Below are positions 1-6,468 of a stretch of 9,293 bases of DNA, one piece after another. How positions within the stretch are numbered: the first letter of the stretch is position 1; every line of letters starts with the position of its first letter. A program made the position numbers and the translations under genes. Origin of the DNA: Betaproteobacteria bacterium (lineage in GTDB: Bacteria; Pseudomonadota; Gammaproteobacteria; Burkholderiales; Burkholderiaceae_E); contig VGHV01000078.1 in NCBI GenBank assembly GCA_016868095.1, forward strand, positions 1-9,293, written 5' to 3'. The notes beneath the pieces were generated by a model. It did not search any database. It was not told the origin of the DNA and saw only the letters and a program-made list of their open reading frames with translations.

Positions 1-345
1 CAGAATCATGACGATCGAGGGATGATTTGGCCAGCAAGTATTGCGCCATTTAGCGTGGTGATCGTGGCCTTGGGTTTGAACAAATCCCAGGCGGTTCGTG
101 TGGCGAGTGAAAACCTTTATGCGGCTTTGCGAGAGGCAGGAATCGATGCGATTTTCGATGACCGCGATTTAAGACCTGGTGTGATGTTTGCCGATTGGGA
201 ACTGATCGGTGTCCCTTGGCGGGTGACGATCGGCGATCGTGGACTTGCCAAAGGTGAAGTCGAACTCACAGCACGTCGTGGTCTGCAAACTGAAAGCCTG
301 TCGCCTGAGGATGTCATCGCGCTCCTAAAGCAGCGCCTCGCCTGA
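1..345 (+). CDS. proS: Prolyl-tRNA synthetase, C-terminal fragment
   Basis: This is the 3' end of a gene that begins before the window; the frame is open from base 1. ProS charges tRNA-Pro with proline in the cytoplasm. The visible 114 residues begin [11 protein letters not shown], the bacterial ProS stretch that joins the catalytic core to the C-terminal anticodon-binding domain (HGTP_anticodon fold). They continue with [21 protein letters not shown] and [19 protein letters not shown], which closely match the end of bacterial ProS proteins. The catalytic and editing domains are outside the window. The Met at base 22 is internal and is not a start. The stop is TGA at 343-345. It converges on ffh with a 9-bp gap, which leaves no room for a terminator between the two genes. 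Identification is by recognition of these conserved stretches; the 5' part cannot be checked here. Confidence 0.95.
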   Translation, partial: QNHDDRGMIWPASIAPFSVVIVALGLNKSQAVRVASENLYAALREAGIDAIFDDRDLRPGVMFADWELIGVPWRVTIGDRGLAKGEVELTARRGLQTESLSPEDVIALLKQRLA

Positions 346-354
346 CTTCCCGTA

Positions 355-1791
355 TCAACGTCCGCGTTTACCAAAGCCGCCCGAGGGCGGCGGCATAGGC
401 ATCGACGAGCCAAAGCCCCCAGGCATACCGCCCTTGCCCATACCTGCAAGTCCGCCAAGGCTGCGCATAAGCTTGGCCATACCGCCCTTTTGCATTTTTT
501 TCATCATGCCTTGCATTTGGTCGAACTGGGCGAGCATGCGGTTGACTTCTTGCACTTGGACGCCAGCGCCGGTCGCGATTCGCCGTTTGCGTGAGGCCTT
601 AATCAGGTCGGGTTTGGCGCGCTCTGCAGGCGTCATGGCGTGGATGATGCCCTGGGTGCGCTTTAGTTCACGCTCGGCCTTATTCATATCGGCCTTACCC
701 GCGGCTGCTTGCATGGCTGCGGGCAGCTTATCGAGCATGGTGGATAGCCCACCCATTTTGCGCATTTGCATCAACTGGGCAAGATAATCTTCCAAATCAA
801 AGCGTGCACCCGATTTGAGCTTATCAGCCAGCGCTTTGGCGCTATCTTCATCGATTGCAGCGCGCGCCTGCTCGACCAAAGCGACAATATCGCCCATGCC
901 CAACACGCGATTAGACATACGCTCGGCGTCGAAGGCCTGCAAGCCATCGGGCTTTTCGCTCACGCCAACAAACTTGATCGGTCGTCCGGTGACCGCTTTG
1001 ACCGATAGGGCGGCGCCCCCGCGCGAGTCGCCATCGAGCTTTGTCAGAATCACGCCAGTTAATTCAAGCGCCTCACCGAAGGCTTTTGCCGTGTTGACCG
1101 CATCCTGGCCTTGCATGGCGTCGACCACAAAAAGCGTTTCGATTGGTTTGAGTTGTTGATGAAGTCGGCTGATTTCAGCCATCATCGCTTCGTCGATGCC
1201 AAGTCTTCCGGCTGTATCAACAATGAGAACGTCATGAAAATGAGTGCGGGCCCATTGCAAAGCGTTTTGTGCGATTTCTTCTGGTTTTTGGCTCGGTAGC
1301 GAGGGGAAATAATCCGCGCCCACCTGCTCGCTAACCACGCGCAATTGCTCGATGGCTGCAGGCCTGTAAACATCACAGGAAACCGTCAGGACTTTTTTCT
1401 TTTGTTGTTCGGCGAGCCACTTGGCGAGTTTGCCCGCCGTGGTCGTTTTGCCTGCACCTTGCAAACCCGCAAGCAAAATCACAGCAGGCGGCTGCGTGGC
1501 TAAATTCAATTTGGCCGCATCGCCTTTGCCGCCCATCAAGTCAACTAATGCATCGTGCACTACACCGACAAGGGCTTGACCCGGTGTCAGGCTTGCCATG
1601 ACTTCCTGGCCCATAGCGCGCTCTTTGATTTTGGCGACAAAGTCGCGCACCACGCTCAGTGCAACGTCGGCCTCGAGTAGCGCGAGGCGAATCTCACGCA
1701 ACATCTCCTGGGTGTTGGATTCGGTGAGTCTGGCCTCACCACGGATCGTCTTTACAACCTTGGCAAGTCGTTGAGATAGGTTTTCAAGCAT
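355..1791 (-). CDS. ffh: Signal recognition particle protein Ffh (SRP54 GTPase)
   Basis: Ffh binds 4.5S RNA and the signal sequences of nascent membrane proteins and delivers ribosomes to FtsY at the inner membrane. The 478-residue product aligns with E. coli Ffh (453 aa) from its first residues. The N domain is about residues 1-90. The G domain carries the P-loop GLQGAGKTT (109-117), DVYRPAA (140-146), DTAGR (192-196) and TKLDGD (250-255). The methionine-rich M domain starts near 330, and its 4.5S-RNA-binding segment SRKRRIATGAG is at 400-410. After KKMQKGGMAKLMRS (about 431-444) there is a Gly/Met/Pro-rich tail that ends GKRGR and is longer than in E. coli. The ATG at 1791 fits the conserved N-terminus (MLENLSQRL); only a weak Shine-Dalgarno is visible. 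It is divergent from the ypjD-like gene, the same arrangement as ffh-ypjD in E. coli, and convergent with proS. Confidence 0.98.
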   Translation of the reverse strand: MLENLSQRLAKVVKTIRGEARLTESNTQEMLREIRLALLEADVALSVVRDFVAKIKERAMGQEVMASLTPGQALVGVVHDALVDLMGGKGDAAKLNLATQPPAVILLAGLQGAGKTTTAGKLAKWLAEQQKKKVLTVSCDVYRPAAIEQLRVVSEQVGADYFPSLPSQKPEEIAQNALQWARTHFHDVLIVDTAGRLGIDEAMMAEISRLHQQLKPIETLFVVDAMQGQDAVNTAKAFGEALELTGVILTKLDGDSRGGAALSVKAVTGRPIKFVGVSEKPDGLQAFDAERMSNRVLGMGDIVALVEQARAAIDEDSAKALADKLKSGARFDLEDYLAQLMQMRKMGGLSTMLDKLPAAMQAAAGKADMNKAERELKRTQGIIHAMTPAERAKPDLIKASRKRRIATGAGVQVQEVNRMLAQFDQMQGMMKKMQKGGMAKLMRSLGGLAGMGKGGMPGGFGSSMPMPPPSGGFGKRGR

Positions 1792-1888
1792 GCTTTAGCG
1801 GCGCCTTGCGTATTTGAGCCAGTGAAGTGCTCTACACTTTAACGCAGGCCGGCTCCCAGTGCCGATTCGCAAGTTTGATGGCAAGTTT

Positions 1889-2719
1889 ATGGCGTCCCCA
1901 CTTTCTTTTTTGGACCATTGGCAAGGCTGGCTCACCATCGCAGCGGCGGTTGCATATTTGCTCACCACGATGATGATGCGCCGCCGCCATCCCAAAGGCC
2001 TTGCGGTGCTCGCAATCGCCCTTGGTATGCATGCCCCAGTGCTTGCAAGCCAGATCATGGCGCTTGAAGGTTTGCGCTATGGCTTTGCCTCAGCGCTCTC
2101 AGCAACACTTTGGCTTGCGCTCGTGGTGCTTGTTTGGGAGGCTCGCAGGAGTCGACTCGAGGGCGCCGCGACTGTGGTTGCGCCCCTCGCTGCGATTGCC
2201 TTGGTTTTACCCTGGTTTTATGTGGGCCATGTCTTTCAGGGAACTGTTTCGGTCTTGTTTGTACCGCATCTGCTCATTGGGACCTTGGCCTATGGCGTGT
2301 TTTTGCTAGCAGCAACGCTCGCTGTATTCATTCTGATCCAGGCTCGTGTGTTGCAGTCGCACAGTGCCCGATTGCTCGACGACGGTTTGTTTGATCAGTT
2401 GCCACCGTTGTTGGCTATGGAGCGCATGCTTTTCCGCTACTTAAGCATCGGGTTTTTCCTTTTGACCATTACCCTAATCAGCGGGGTGTTGTTTTCTGAA
2501 GAGGTTTTTGGGCGCGCCCTAAGGCTTGATCACAAGTCGGTGCTCACCCTCTTTTCATGGCTTGTCTACGGCCTGTTACTGTGGGGTCATCGAAGCCGTG
2601 GCTGGCGAGGTGCCGCTGCGGCGCGGGCTACCTTACTCGGGTTTTTTGTTCTCTTGCTCGCTTATGTTGGCAGCCGCTTTGTGCTCGAAGTGGTTTTGCA
2701 ACGCAGCCTTGGGGCTTAA
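1889..2719 (+). CDS. ypjD: YpjD/CcsA-like cytochrome c assembly family inner membrane protein
   Basis: This integral membrane protein belongs to the CcsA/CcmC-like family that contains E. coli YpjD (CorE). Family members are thought to handle heme, but the exact role of this one is not established. About eight hydrophobic segments are visible; counting from a GTG at 1859 they are near residues 23-40, 47-66, 76-93, 105-122, 134-162, 192-212, 226-243 and 256-280. Candidate heme-ligand histidines on that count are H58, H137, H225 and H243. The last two frame LDHKSVLTLFSWLVYGLLLWG, a strongly family-like stretch, and the end SRFVLEVVLQR is also typical. I prefer the ATG at 1889 (276 aa), because the ten residues added by GTG 1859 are charged and unlike the family; neither start has a good Shine-Dalgarno. 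Position next to divergent ffh supports the assignment. The downstream gene begins 37 bp later on the same strand, so co-transcription is likely. Confidence 0.85.
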   Translation: MASPLSFLDHWQGWLTIAAAVAYLLTTMMMRRRHPKGLAVLAIALGMHAPVLASQIMALEGLRYGFASALSATLWLALVVLVWEARRSRLEGAATVVAPLAAIALVLPWFYVGHVFQGTVSVLFVPHLLIGTLAYGVFLLAATLAVFILIQARVLQSHSARLLDDGLFDQLPPLLAMERMLFRYLSIGFFLLTITLISGVLFSEEVFGRALRLDHKSVLTLFSWLVYGLLLWGHRSRGWRGAAAARATLLGFFVLLLAYVGSRFVLEVVLQRSLGA

Positions 2720-2756
2720 GACAATGATTGCTTGATTGAGGCTGGACGAGTTCGCT

Positions 2757-3047
2757 ATGCGTTGGTTTTTATTCCTCTTACTAGGTGCCTTTGGCTGGTT
2801 GCTCTGGAAAGCCTGGTCTCGGGCTAAGTACCGCTCAACGCGCGCCAAGCAAGAAACCAAGAACGACCCGTCGCTGCCCGATCAAGACCCGCAGACCGGG
2901 CAGTCTGCGCACAAGGGGCCGAACGAGCAGCATGCGCAAACCATGGTGCGCTGCGCTCATTGCGGCGCTTGGTCGCCGCAAAGTATGGCGCTGAGCCAAG
3001 GCGGGCAATGGTTTTGCGATGAAAGTCATGCAAAAGCCAAATCCTGA
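2757..3047 (+). CDS. PP0621-family small membrane-anchored zinc-ribbon-like protein
   Basis: This 96-residue protein has one N-terminal hydrophobic helix (about residues 2-19, MRWFLFLLLGAFGWLLW), then a basic stretch, a polar low-complexity linker rich in Gln, Pro and Lys, and a C-terminal knuckle. The knuckle has C66, C69, C87 and H91 in a C-x2-C-x17-C-x3-H arrangement that could bind one zinc. The motif MVRCAHCG followed by a late C...H is characteristic of the PP0621 family of Pseudomonas and Burkholderiales, whose function is unknown. A TTG start at 2736 would add seven residues, but the ATG at 2757 places the hydrophobic helix at the very N-terminus as in the family; a weak GACGAG lies 6 bp upstream. 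Linkage to the ypjD-like gene suggests a membrane-associated role, but that is inference. In many Burkholderiales, as I recall, this gene precedes pilS and pilR; here nrdA follows. Confidence 0.8.
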   Translation: MRWFLFLLLGAFGWLLWKAWSRAKYRSTRAKQETKNDPSLPDQDPQTGQSAHKGPNEQHAQTMVRCAHCGAWSPQSMALSQGGQWFCDESHAKAKS

Positions 3048-3076
3048 GGGCCAAGTGTCGACGCGTTAGCGGCGGG

Positions 3077-3097
3077 CCCGGATACAGCGGGGGTTTT
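3077..3097 (+). terminator. Weak candidate terminator after the PP0621-family gene
   Basis: CCCG (3077-3080) and CGGG (3088-3091) can pair around a 7-nt loop, followed by GG and a run of four T (3094-3097). The stem is only 4 bp, so this may not work as a terminator. It lies 30 bp past the stop of the preceding gene, where one would be expected. Confidence 0.3.
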
Positions 3098-3169
3098 GCC
3101 TTGCTTCTTCGCATCGCTTCGGATTGAAGGCCGCGCTAAGCCCGACTGACGGGCCTCGGAGCGCAAGTT

Positions 3170-3194
3170 GGCCGGCCGAATTCGACCGCCGGCC
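3170..3194. repeat. GC-rich inverted repeat with palindromic loop
   Basis: GGCCGGC (3170-3176) is followed 11 bp later by its exact reverse complement GCCGGCC (3188-3194). The loop itself contains the palindrome CGAATTCG (3177-3184). No T-run follows on the + strand. It ends 5 bp before the candidate nrdA -35 element. It may be a factor-assisted terminator for the upstream genes or a protein-binding site; the sequence does not decide. Confidence 0.5.
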
Positions 3195-3199
3195 GGTGC

Positions 3200-3228
3200 T
3201 TGCTGTTCGCGGCGAGGAATACTAGAAT
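3200..3228 (+). promoter_or_regulatory. Candidate sigma-70 promoter of nrdA
   Basis: TTGCTG (3200-3205) as -35 and TAGAAT (3223-3228, five of six consensus bases) as -10 are separated by exactly 17 bp. The -10 lies inside the first NrdR-like box, the arrangement expected for a repressor that blocks RNA polymerase. The inferred start near 3235 gives a leader of about 114 nt. The -35 matches only the TTG half of the consensus. Confidence 0.55.
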
Positions 3229-3234
3229 TTGTGT
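3219..3234. promoter_or_regulatory. NrdR box 1 upstream of nrdA
   Basis: ATACTAGAATTTGTGT matches 12 of 16 positions of the NrdR-box consensus ACACWATATATWGTGT as I recall it. It overlaps the candidate -10 element of nrdA and starts exactly 31 bp before the second, stronger box. That is about three helical turns, the usual tandem spacing for NrdR sites. The NrdR repressor gene is not in this window. Confidence 0.7.
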
Positions 3235-3249
3235 CTGGAAGGCATTTCA

Positions 3250-3265
3250 CCACTACATCTAGTGG
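3250..3265. promoter_or_regulatory. NrdR box 2 upstream of nrdA
   Basis: CCACTACATCTAGTGG is a perfect inverted repeat (CCACTA / TAGTGG around CATC). The arms extend one more base each side to ACCACTA / TAGTGGT (3249-3266). The core CACTA..TAGTG matches the palindromic NrdR box. It lies just downstream of the inferred transcription start and exactly 31 bp from box 1. Confidence 0.8.
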
Positions 3266-3286
3266 TCTTACACCGTATTCAACGAA

Positions 3287-3304
3287 CCTATCGTGCAAGA
3301 TAGG
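3287..3304 (+). promoter_or_regulatory. nrdA leader hairpin 1
   Basis: CCTATC (3287-3292) and GATAGG (3299-3304) are perfectly complementary around the 6-nt loop GTGCAA. The hairpin lies in the inferred untranslated leader of nrdA. No T-run follows, so it is not a simple terminator. It may stabilise the transcript or form part of a regulatory fold with hairpin 2. Confidence 0.45.
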
Positions 3305-3330
3305 CCTACTCAAGTACCGGCCATTTAGGC
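3304..3330 (+). promoter_or_regulatory. nrdA leader hairpin 2, next to the ribosome binding site
   Basis: GCCTA (3304-3308) pairs with TAGGC (3326-3330). A competing pairing of GGCC (3303-3306) with GGCC (3319-3322) is also possible. The hairpin shares base 3304 with hairpin 1, so the two can stack or compete. It ends 7 nt before the Shine-Dalgarno. Confidence 0.35.
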
Positions 3331-3337
3331 ATCCCCT

Positions 3338-3342
3338 GGAGG
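3338..3342 (+). promoter_or_regulatory. Strong Shine-Dalgarno of nrdA
   Basis: GGAGG, within CTGGAGGAAA, ends 6 nt before the ATG at 3349. This strong site fixes the nrdA start despite the 38-residue N-terminal extension before the ATP-cone. Confidence 0.8.
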
Positions 3343-3348
3343 AAATCC

Positions 3349-6285
3349 ATGCAGCAAAGTCCCCATTCCCAAAGCTATCCCACAGCGGGCCCGCGTTCCG
3401 GCGTCTTGATGGGAGACTCTGGAGCGCCTGGGGCCCTCGCTATCCAATCGGCCTTAAATGATTTCAAGCTGATCCGCCGCAACGGCTCGGTGGTTGCCTT
3501 TGAACCCGTGAAGATTTCCGTAGCCATGACCAAGGCTTTTTTGGCCATCAACGGAGGCCAAGGAGCGGCATCGGCAAGAATTAGGGAGCTCGTGGAGGAT
3601 CTCACCCAAAATGTGGTGCAAGCGCTCACGCGTGGTAAGCCCGGTGGCGGTACCTTCCATATCGAAGATGTGCAAGACCATGTAGAGCTTGCCTTAATGC
3701 GCTCGGGCGAGCACGAAGTGGCCAGGGCCTATGTGCTCTATCGCGAACGTCGTTCACAGGAGCGTGCCGCCAAAGGCCAGAGCAGTCATGCGCCAGCATC
3801 TAGCCTGCATGTGACCGATGCGGGCCACAGCATGCCGCTCGATATGGACGACTTAAGCGCTGTTATTGCATCGGCTTGTGAAGGTTTACATGAGGTGGTC
3901 AGCGTTGAGGCGGTCTTGCAAGAGACAGTCAAAAATCTCTACGACGGCGTACCGCTTGATGAAGTCTATAAGTCCGCCATTCTCTCGGCACGCTCACTGA
4001 TTGAGAAGGATCCCGCCTACAGTCAGGTGACAGCCCGGCTTTTGCTGCACACCGTGCGCAAAGAGGTTCTCGGCGAGGTCGTCAGCCAGCAACAAATGCA
4101 CCAGCGCTATGCGCAGTACTTCCCACAATTCATTAAGCGTGGCATCGAAGCGGGCTTGCTCAACGAAGAATTGCGACGCTTTGATCTGGCCAAACTTGGG
4201 GCTGCTCTTAGCGCAGAGCGCGACCAACAGTTTAGTTATCTGGGTTTGCAAACGCTTTACGATCGATATTTTTTACATATCGATGAGCAGCGCATTGAGT
4301 TGCCTCAAGCCTTTTTCATGCGTGTTGCGATGGGGCTTGCCCTCAATGAAATCGACCGCGAAGCCAAAGCGATCACCTTCTACGAGTTGTTATCGAGCTT
4401 TGATTTCATGAGCAGTACACCAACCCTGTTCAATTCGGGAACGCAACGCTCGCAGCTTTCCTCGTGCTACCTCACGACCGTGAGCGACGATCTCGACGGT
4501 ATTTACGAGGCTATTAAAGAAAACGCTTTGCTCGCTAAGTACGCTGGCGGGCTTGGCAATGATTGGACGCCGGTTCGTGCCCTTGGAAGCCATATCAAAG
4601 GAACCAATGGAAAGAGCCAGGGGGTTGTGCCCTTTTTGAAGGTGGTCAACGATACTGCTGTTGCCGTGAACCAAGGCGGTAAGCGCAAAGGTGCGGTGTG
4701 TGCGTATTTAGAGACCTGGCATCTCGATATCGAAGAGTTTTTAGAGTTACGCAAGAACACAGGCGATGATCGTCGTCGCACCCACGATATGAACACAGCT
4801 AACTGGATTCCGGACCTGTTCATGAAACGGGTGATGGAAAACGCGAGTTGGACCTTGTTTTCGCCCGCCGACTGCGTTGACTTACACGAGAAGGTCGGCA
4901 AGGCCTTCGAGAAGGCCTACACGGAATATGAGGCAAAGGCTGCTCGCGGCGAACTCAAGCTCTTTAAGACGGTGCAGGCGGTTCAGTTGTGGCGAAAAAT
5001 GCTTTCTATGTTGTTTGAGACCGGTCATCCTTGGATCACCTTTAAAGATCCTTGCAATGTGCGCTCGCCCCAACAGCATGTTGGTGTTGTACACAGTTCT
5101 AATTTATGCACCGAAATTACGCTGAACACCAACGATCACGAGATCGCGGTGTGTAATCTTGGTTCGGTGAACCTGGTCGCCCATATGCGCGAGGTTCGTG
5201 AAGAGTCGGGAAGCCGCTGGGAGCTTGATCACGAGAAACTGCGCAACACCATCAACACAGCCATGCGTATGCTCGATAACGTAGTTGATATTAATTATTA
5301 CGCTGTCGGCAAAGCAAGACACTCAAACCTGCGGCATCGCCCAGTCGGTCTCGGTATCATGGGTTTCCAGGACTGCTTGCATTTGATGCGTGTGCCTTAT
5401 GCGAGCCAAGAGGCAGTGGCTTTTGCTGATCAATCAACCGAAGCTGTCTGTTATTACGCTTACTGGGCATCGACCGAGCTTGCCAACGAACGCGGCGCTT
5501 ATTCAAGCTTTAAGGGATCCTTATGGGATCGCGGCATTTTGCCCCACGACAGCCTTGATCTTTTGGCGCAAGAACGCGGCGACTACCTTGAGGTCGACCG
5601 CAGTCAAAGCATGGATTGGACAGCTTTGCGTCAACGTATCTCACGTTACGGTATGCGCAATTCAAATTGCGTAGCAATCGCGCCTACTGCGACGATTTCA
5701 AACATCATTGGCGTCAGCGCATGTATTGAACCGACCTTCCAAAATCTTTACGTCAAATCAAACCTCTCAGGTGAATTTACTGTCGTCAATGACTACCTTG
5801 TCCGTGATCTCAAGAGGCTTGGACTATGGGATGAGGTGATGATTTCCGATCTGAAGTTCTTTGATGGCTCACTTGCAAGAATCGATCGCATTCCGGCATC
5901 GCTTCGGGACATTTATGCCACAGCCTTTGAGATTGATCCGAGCTGGCTGGTCGAGGCGGCTTCAAGGCGCCAGAAGTGGATCGACCAAGCGCAATCGCTC
6001 AATATTTATATGGCCGGTGCATCGGGCAAGCGTTTGCATGACACCTATACCCTGGCCTGGTTGCGTGGACTCAAGACCACTTATTACTTGCGTACCCTTG
6101 GGGCAACCAGTGCAGAGAAGTCGACCACCGATCGACTCGGTCAACTCAATGCCGTATCGGCCGATGGTGCTGGTATGCAAGCGGGATTTAGCTATGCCGC
6201 GAGTGCTACGACAAGTCCTGCGGTGTCAAGCGATAGTCCTAAATTTTGTGCAATTGATGATCCCGAGTGCGAAGCCTGCCAGTAA
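3349..6285 (+). CDS. nrdA: Class Ia ribonucleoside-diphosphate reductase, alpha subunit NrdA
   Basis: NrdA is the catalytic subunit of aerobic ribonucleotide reductase. It reduces ribonucleoside diphosphates to deoxy forms for DNA synthesis, using a radical supplied by NrdB. The protein has 978 residues. A 38-residue Ser/Gly/Pro-containing N-terminal stretch is followed by an ATP-cone, about 39-137 ([18 protein letters not shown] through [13 protein letters not shown]), which senses ATP/dATP. The 10-stranded barrel carries the expected active-site residues: C373 and C602 (redox pair, in LSSCYL and VCNLGS), N585, C587 and E589 (NLCTE, thiyl-radical cysteine), and Y912-Y913 (KTTYYLRT, radical path to NrdB). 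[12 protein letters not shown] is also present. The C-terminus ends DPECEACQ, with C974 and C977 as the likely thioredoxin/glutaredoxin-exchanging pair. The start is fixed by a strong Shine-Dalgarno. Upstream NrdR-like boxes imply NrdR repression. nrdB follows 183 bp downstream. No nrdH or nrdI is present, consistent with class Ia. Confidence 0.98.
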   Translation: MQQSPHSQSYPTAGPRSGVLMGDSGAPGALAIQSALNDFKLIRRNGSVVAFEPVKISVAMTKAFLAINGGQGAASARIRELVEDLTQNVVQALTRGKPGGGTFHIEDVQDHVELALMRSGEHEVARAYVLYRERRSQERAAKGQSSHAPASSLHVTDAGHSMPLDMDDLSAVIASACEGLHEVVSVEAVLQETVKNLYDGVPLDEVYKSAILSARSLIEKDPAYSQVTARLLLHTVRKEVLGEVVSQQQMHQRYAQYFPQFIKRGIEAGLLNEELRRFDLAKLGAALSAERDQQFSYLGLQTLYDRYFLHIDEQRIELPQAFFMRVAMGLALNEIDREAKAITFYELLSSFDFMSSTPTLFNSGTQRSQLSSCYLTTVSDDLDGIYEAIKENALLAKYAGGLGNDWTPVRALGSHIKGTNGKSQGVVPFLKVVNDTAVAVNQGGKRKGAVCAYLETWHLDIEEFLELRKNTGDDRRRTHDMNTANWIPDLFMKRVMENASWTLFSPADCVDLHEKVGKAFEKAYTEYEAKAARGELKLFKTVQAVQLWRKMLSMLFETGHPWITFKDPCNVRSPQQHVGVVHSSNLCTEITLNTNDHEIAVCNLGSVNLVAHMREVREESGSRWELDHEKLRNTINTAMRMLDNVVDINYYAVGKARHSNLRHRPVGLGIMGFQDCLHLMRVPYASQEAVAFADQSTEAVCYYAYWASTELANERGAYSSFKGSLWDRGILPHDSLDLLAQERGDYLEVDRSQSMDWTALRQRISRYGMRNSNCVAIAPTATISNIIGVSACIEPTFQNLYVKSNLSGEFTVVNDYLVRDLKRLGLWDEVMISDLKFFDGSLARIDRIPASLRDIYATAFEIDPSWLVEAASRRQKWIDQAQSLNIYMAGASGKRLHDTYTLAWLRGLKTTYYLRTLGATSAEKSTTDRLGQLNAVSADGAGMQAGFSYAASATTSPAVSSDSPKFCAIDDPECEACQ

Positions 6286-6354
6286 TGTGATAGAGAAATC
6301 ATACCGGTCTATTTAAAAGATCTGTTTTGTTTGTTGTAAAGCGTTCACTTTTTG

Positions 6355-6383
6355 TTGCAGTGCTTTTGCTCAACGACTATGAT
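6355..6383 (+). promoter_or_regulatory. Candidate promoter of nrdB
   Basis: TTGCAG (6355-6360) and TATGAT (6378-6383, five of six -10 consensus bases) are spaced by 17 bp in an AT-richer stretch of the nrdA-nrdB gap. This could let nrdB be transcribed apart from nrdA; read-through from nrdA is equally possible, since no clear terminator lies in the gap. The -35 is weak. Confidence 0.4.
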
Positions 6384-6421
6384 CAGCATGCTTTATTTCA
6401 ATGCTGCCAGGTAGTCGATGG

Positions 6422-6437
6422 ATACAAAACGCTGTGT
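6422..6437. promoter_or_regulatory. Weak NrdR-box-like site upstream of nrdB
   Basis: ATACAAAACGCTGTGT matches about 11 of 16 NrdR-box positions, but the central AT-rich core is not conserved. No partner box occurs 31 bp to either side. It lies 31 bp before the nrdB start codon. It is reported only as a weak candidate. Confidence 0.2.
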
Positions 6438-6468
6438 ATGTATAGATTGAGTAAAGCGAGAGAAAGCC

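Larger units (their letters stand above)
3048..3348 (+). other. 301-bp intergenic regulatory region upstream of nrdA
   Basis: I see no convincing gene in this stretch. From left to right it holds a weak candidate terminator (3077-3097), a short GCCCG/CGGGC hairpin (3140-3154), a GC-rich inverted repeat with a palindromic loop (3170-3194), a candidate sigma-70 promoter (3200-3228), two NrdR-box-like sites (3219-3234 and 3250-3265), two adjacent leader hairpins (3287-3330) and the nrdA Shine-Dalgarno (3338-3342). Open frames across it cover these structured elements and lack family-like features or ribosome binding sites. Confidence 0.7.

Noticed and set aside
1825..1839. AAGTG / CACTT inverted repeat between divergent ffh and the ypjD-like gene, next to a possible -10 TACACT
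   Set aside because: The arms are only 5 bp and no -35 sits at a workable distance, so neither an operator nor a promoter can be supported.
3026..3313. 95-codon - strand frame across the nrdA upstream region
   Set aside because: It covers the NrdR boxes, promoter and inverted repeats, shows no family-like stretch, and overlaps the end of the PP0621-family gene.
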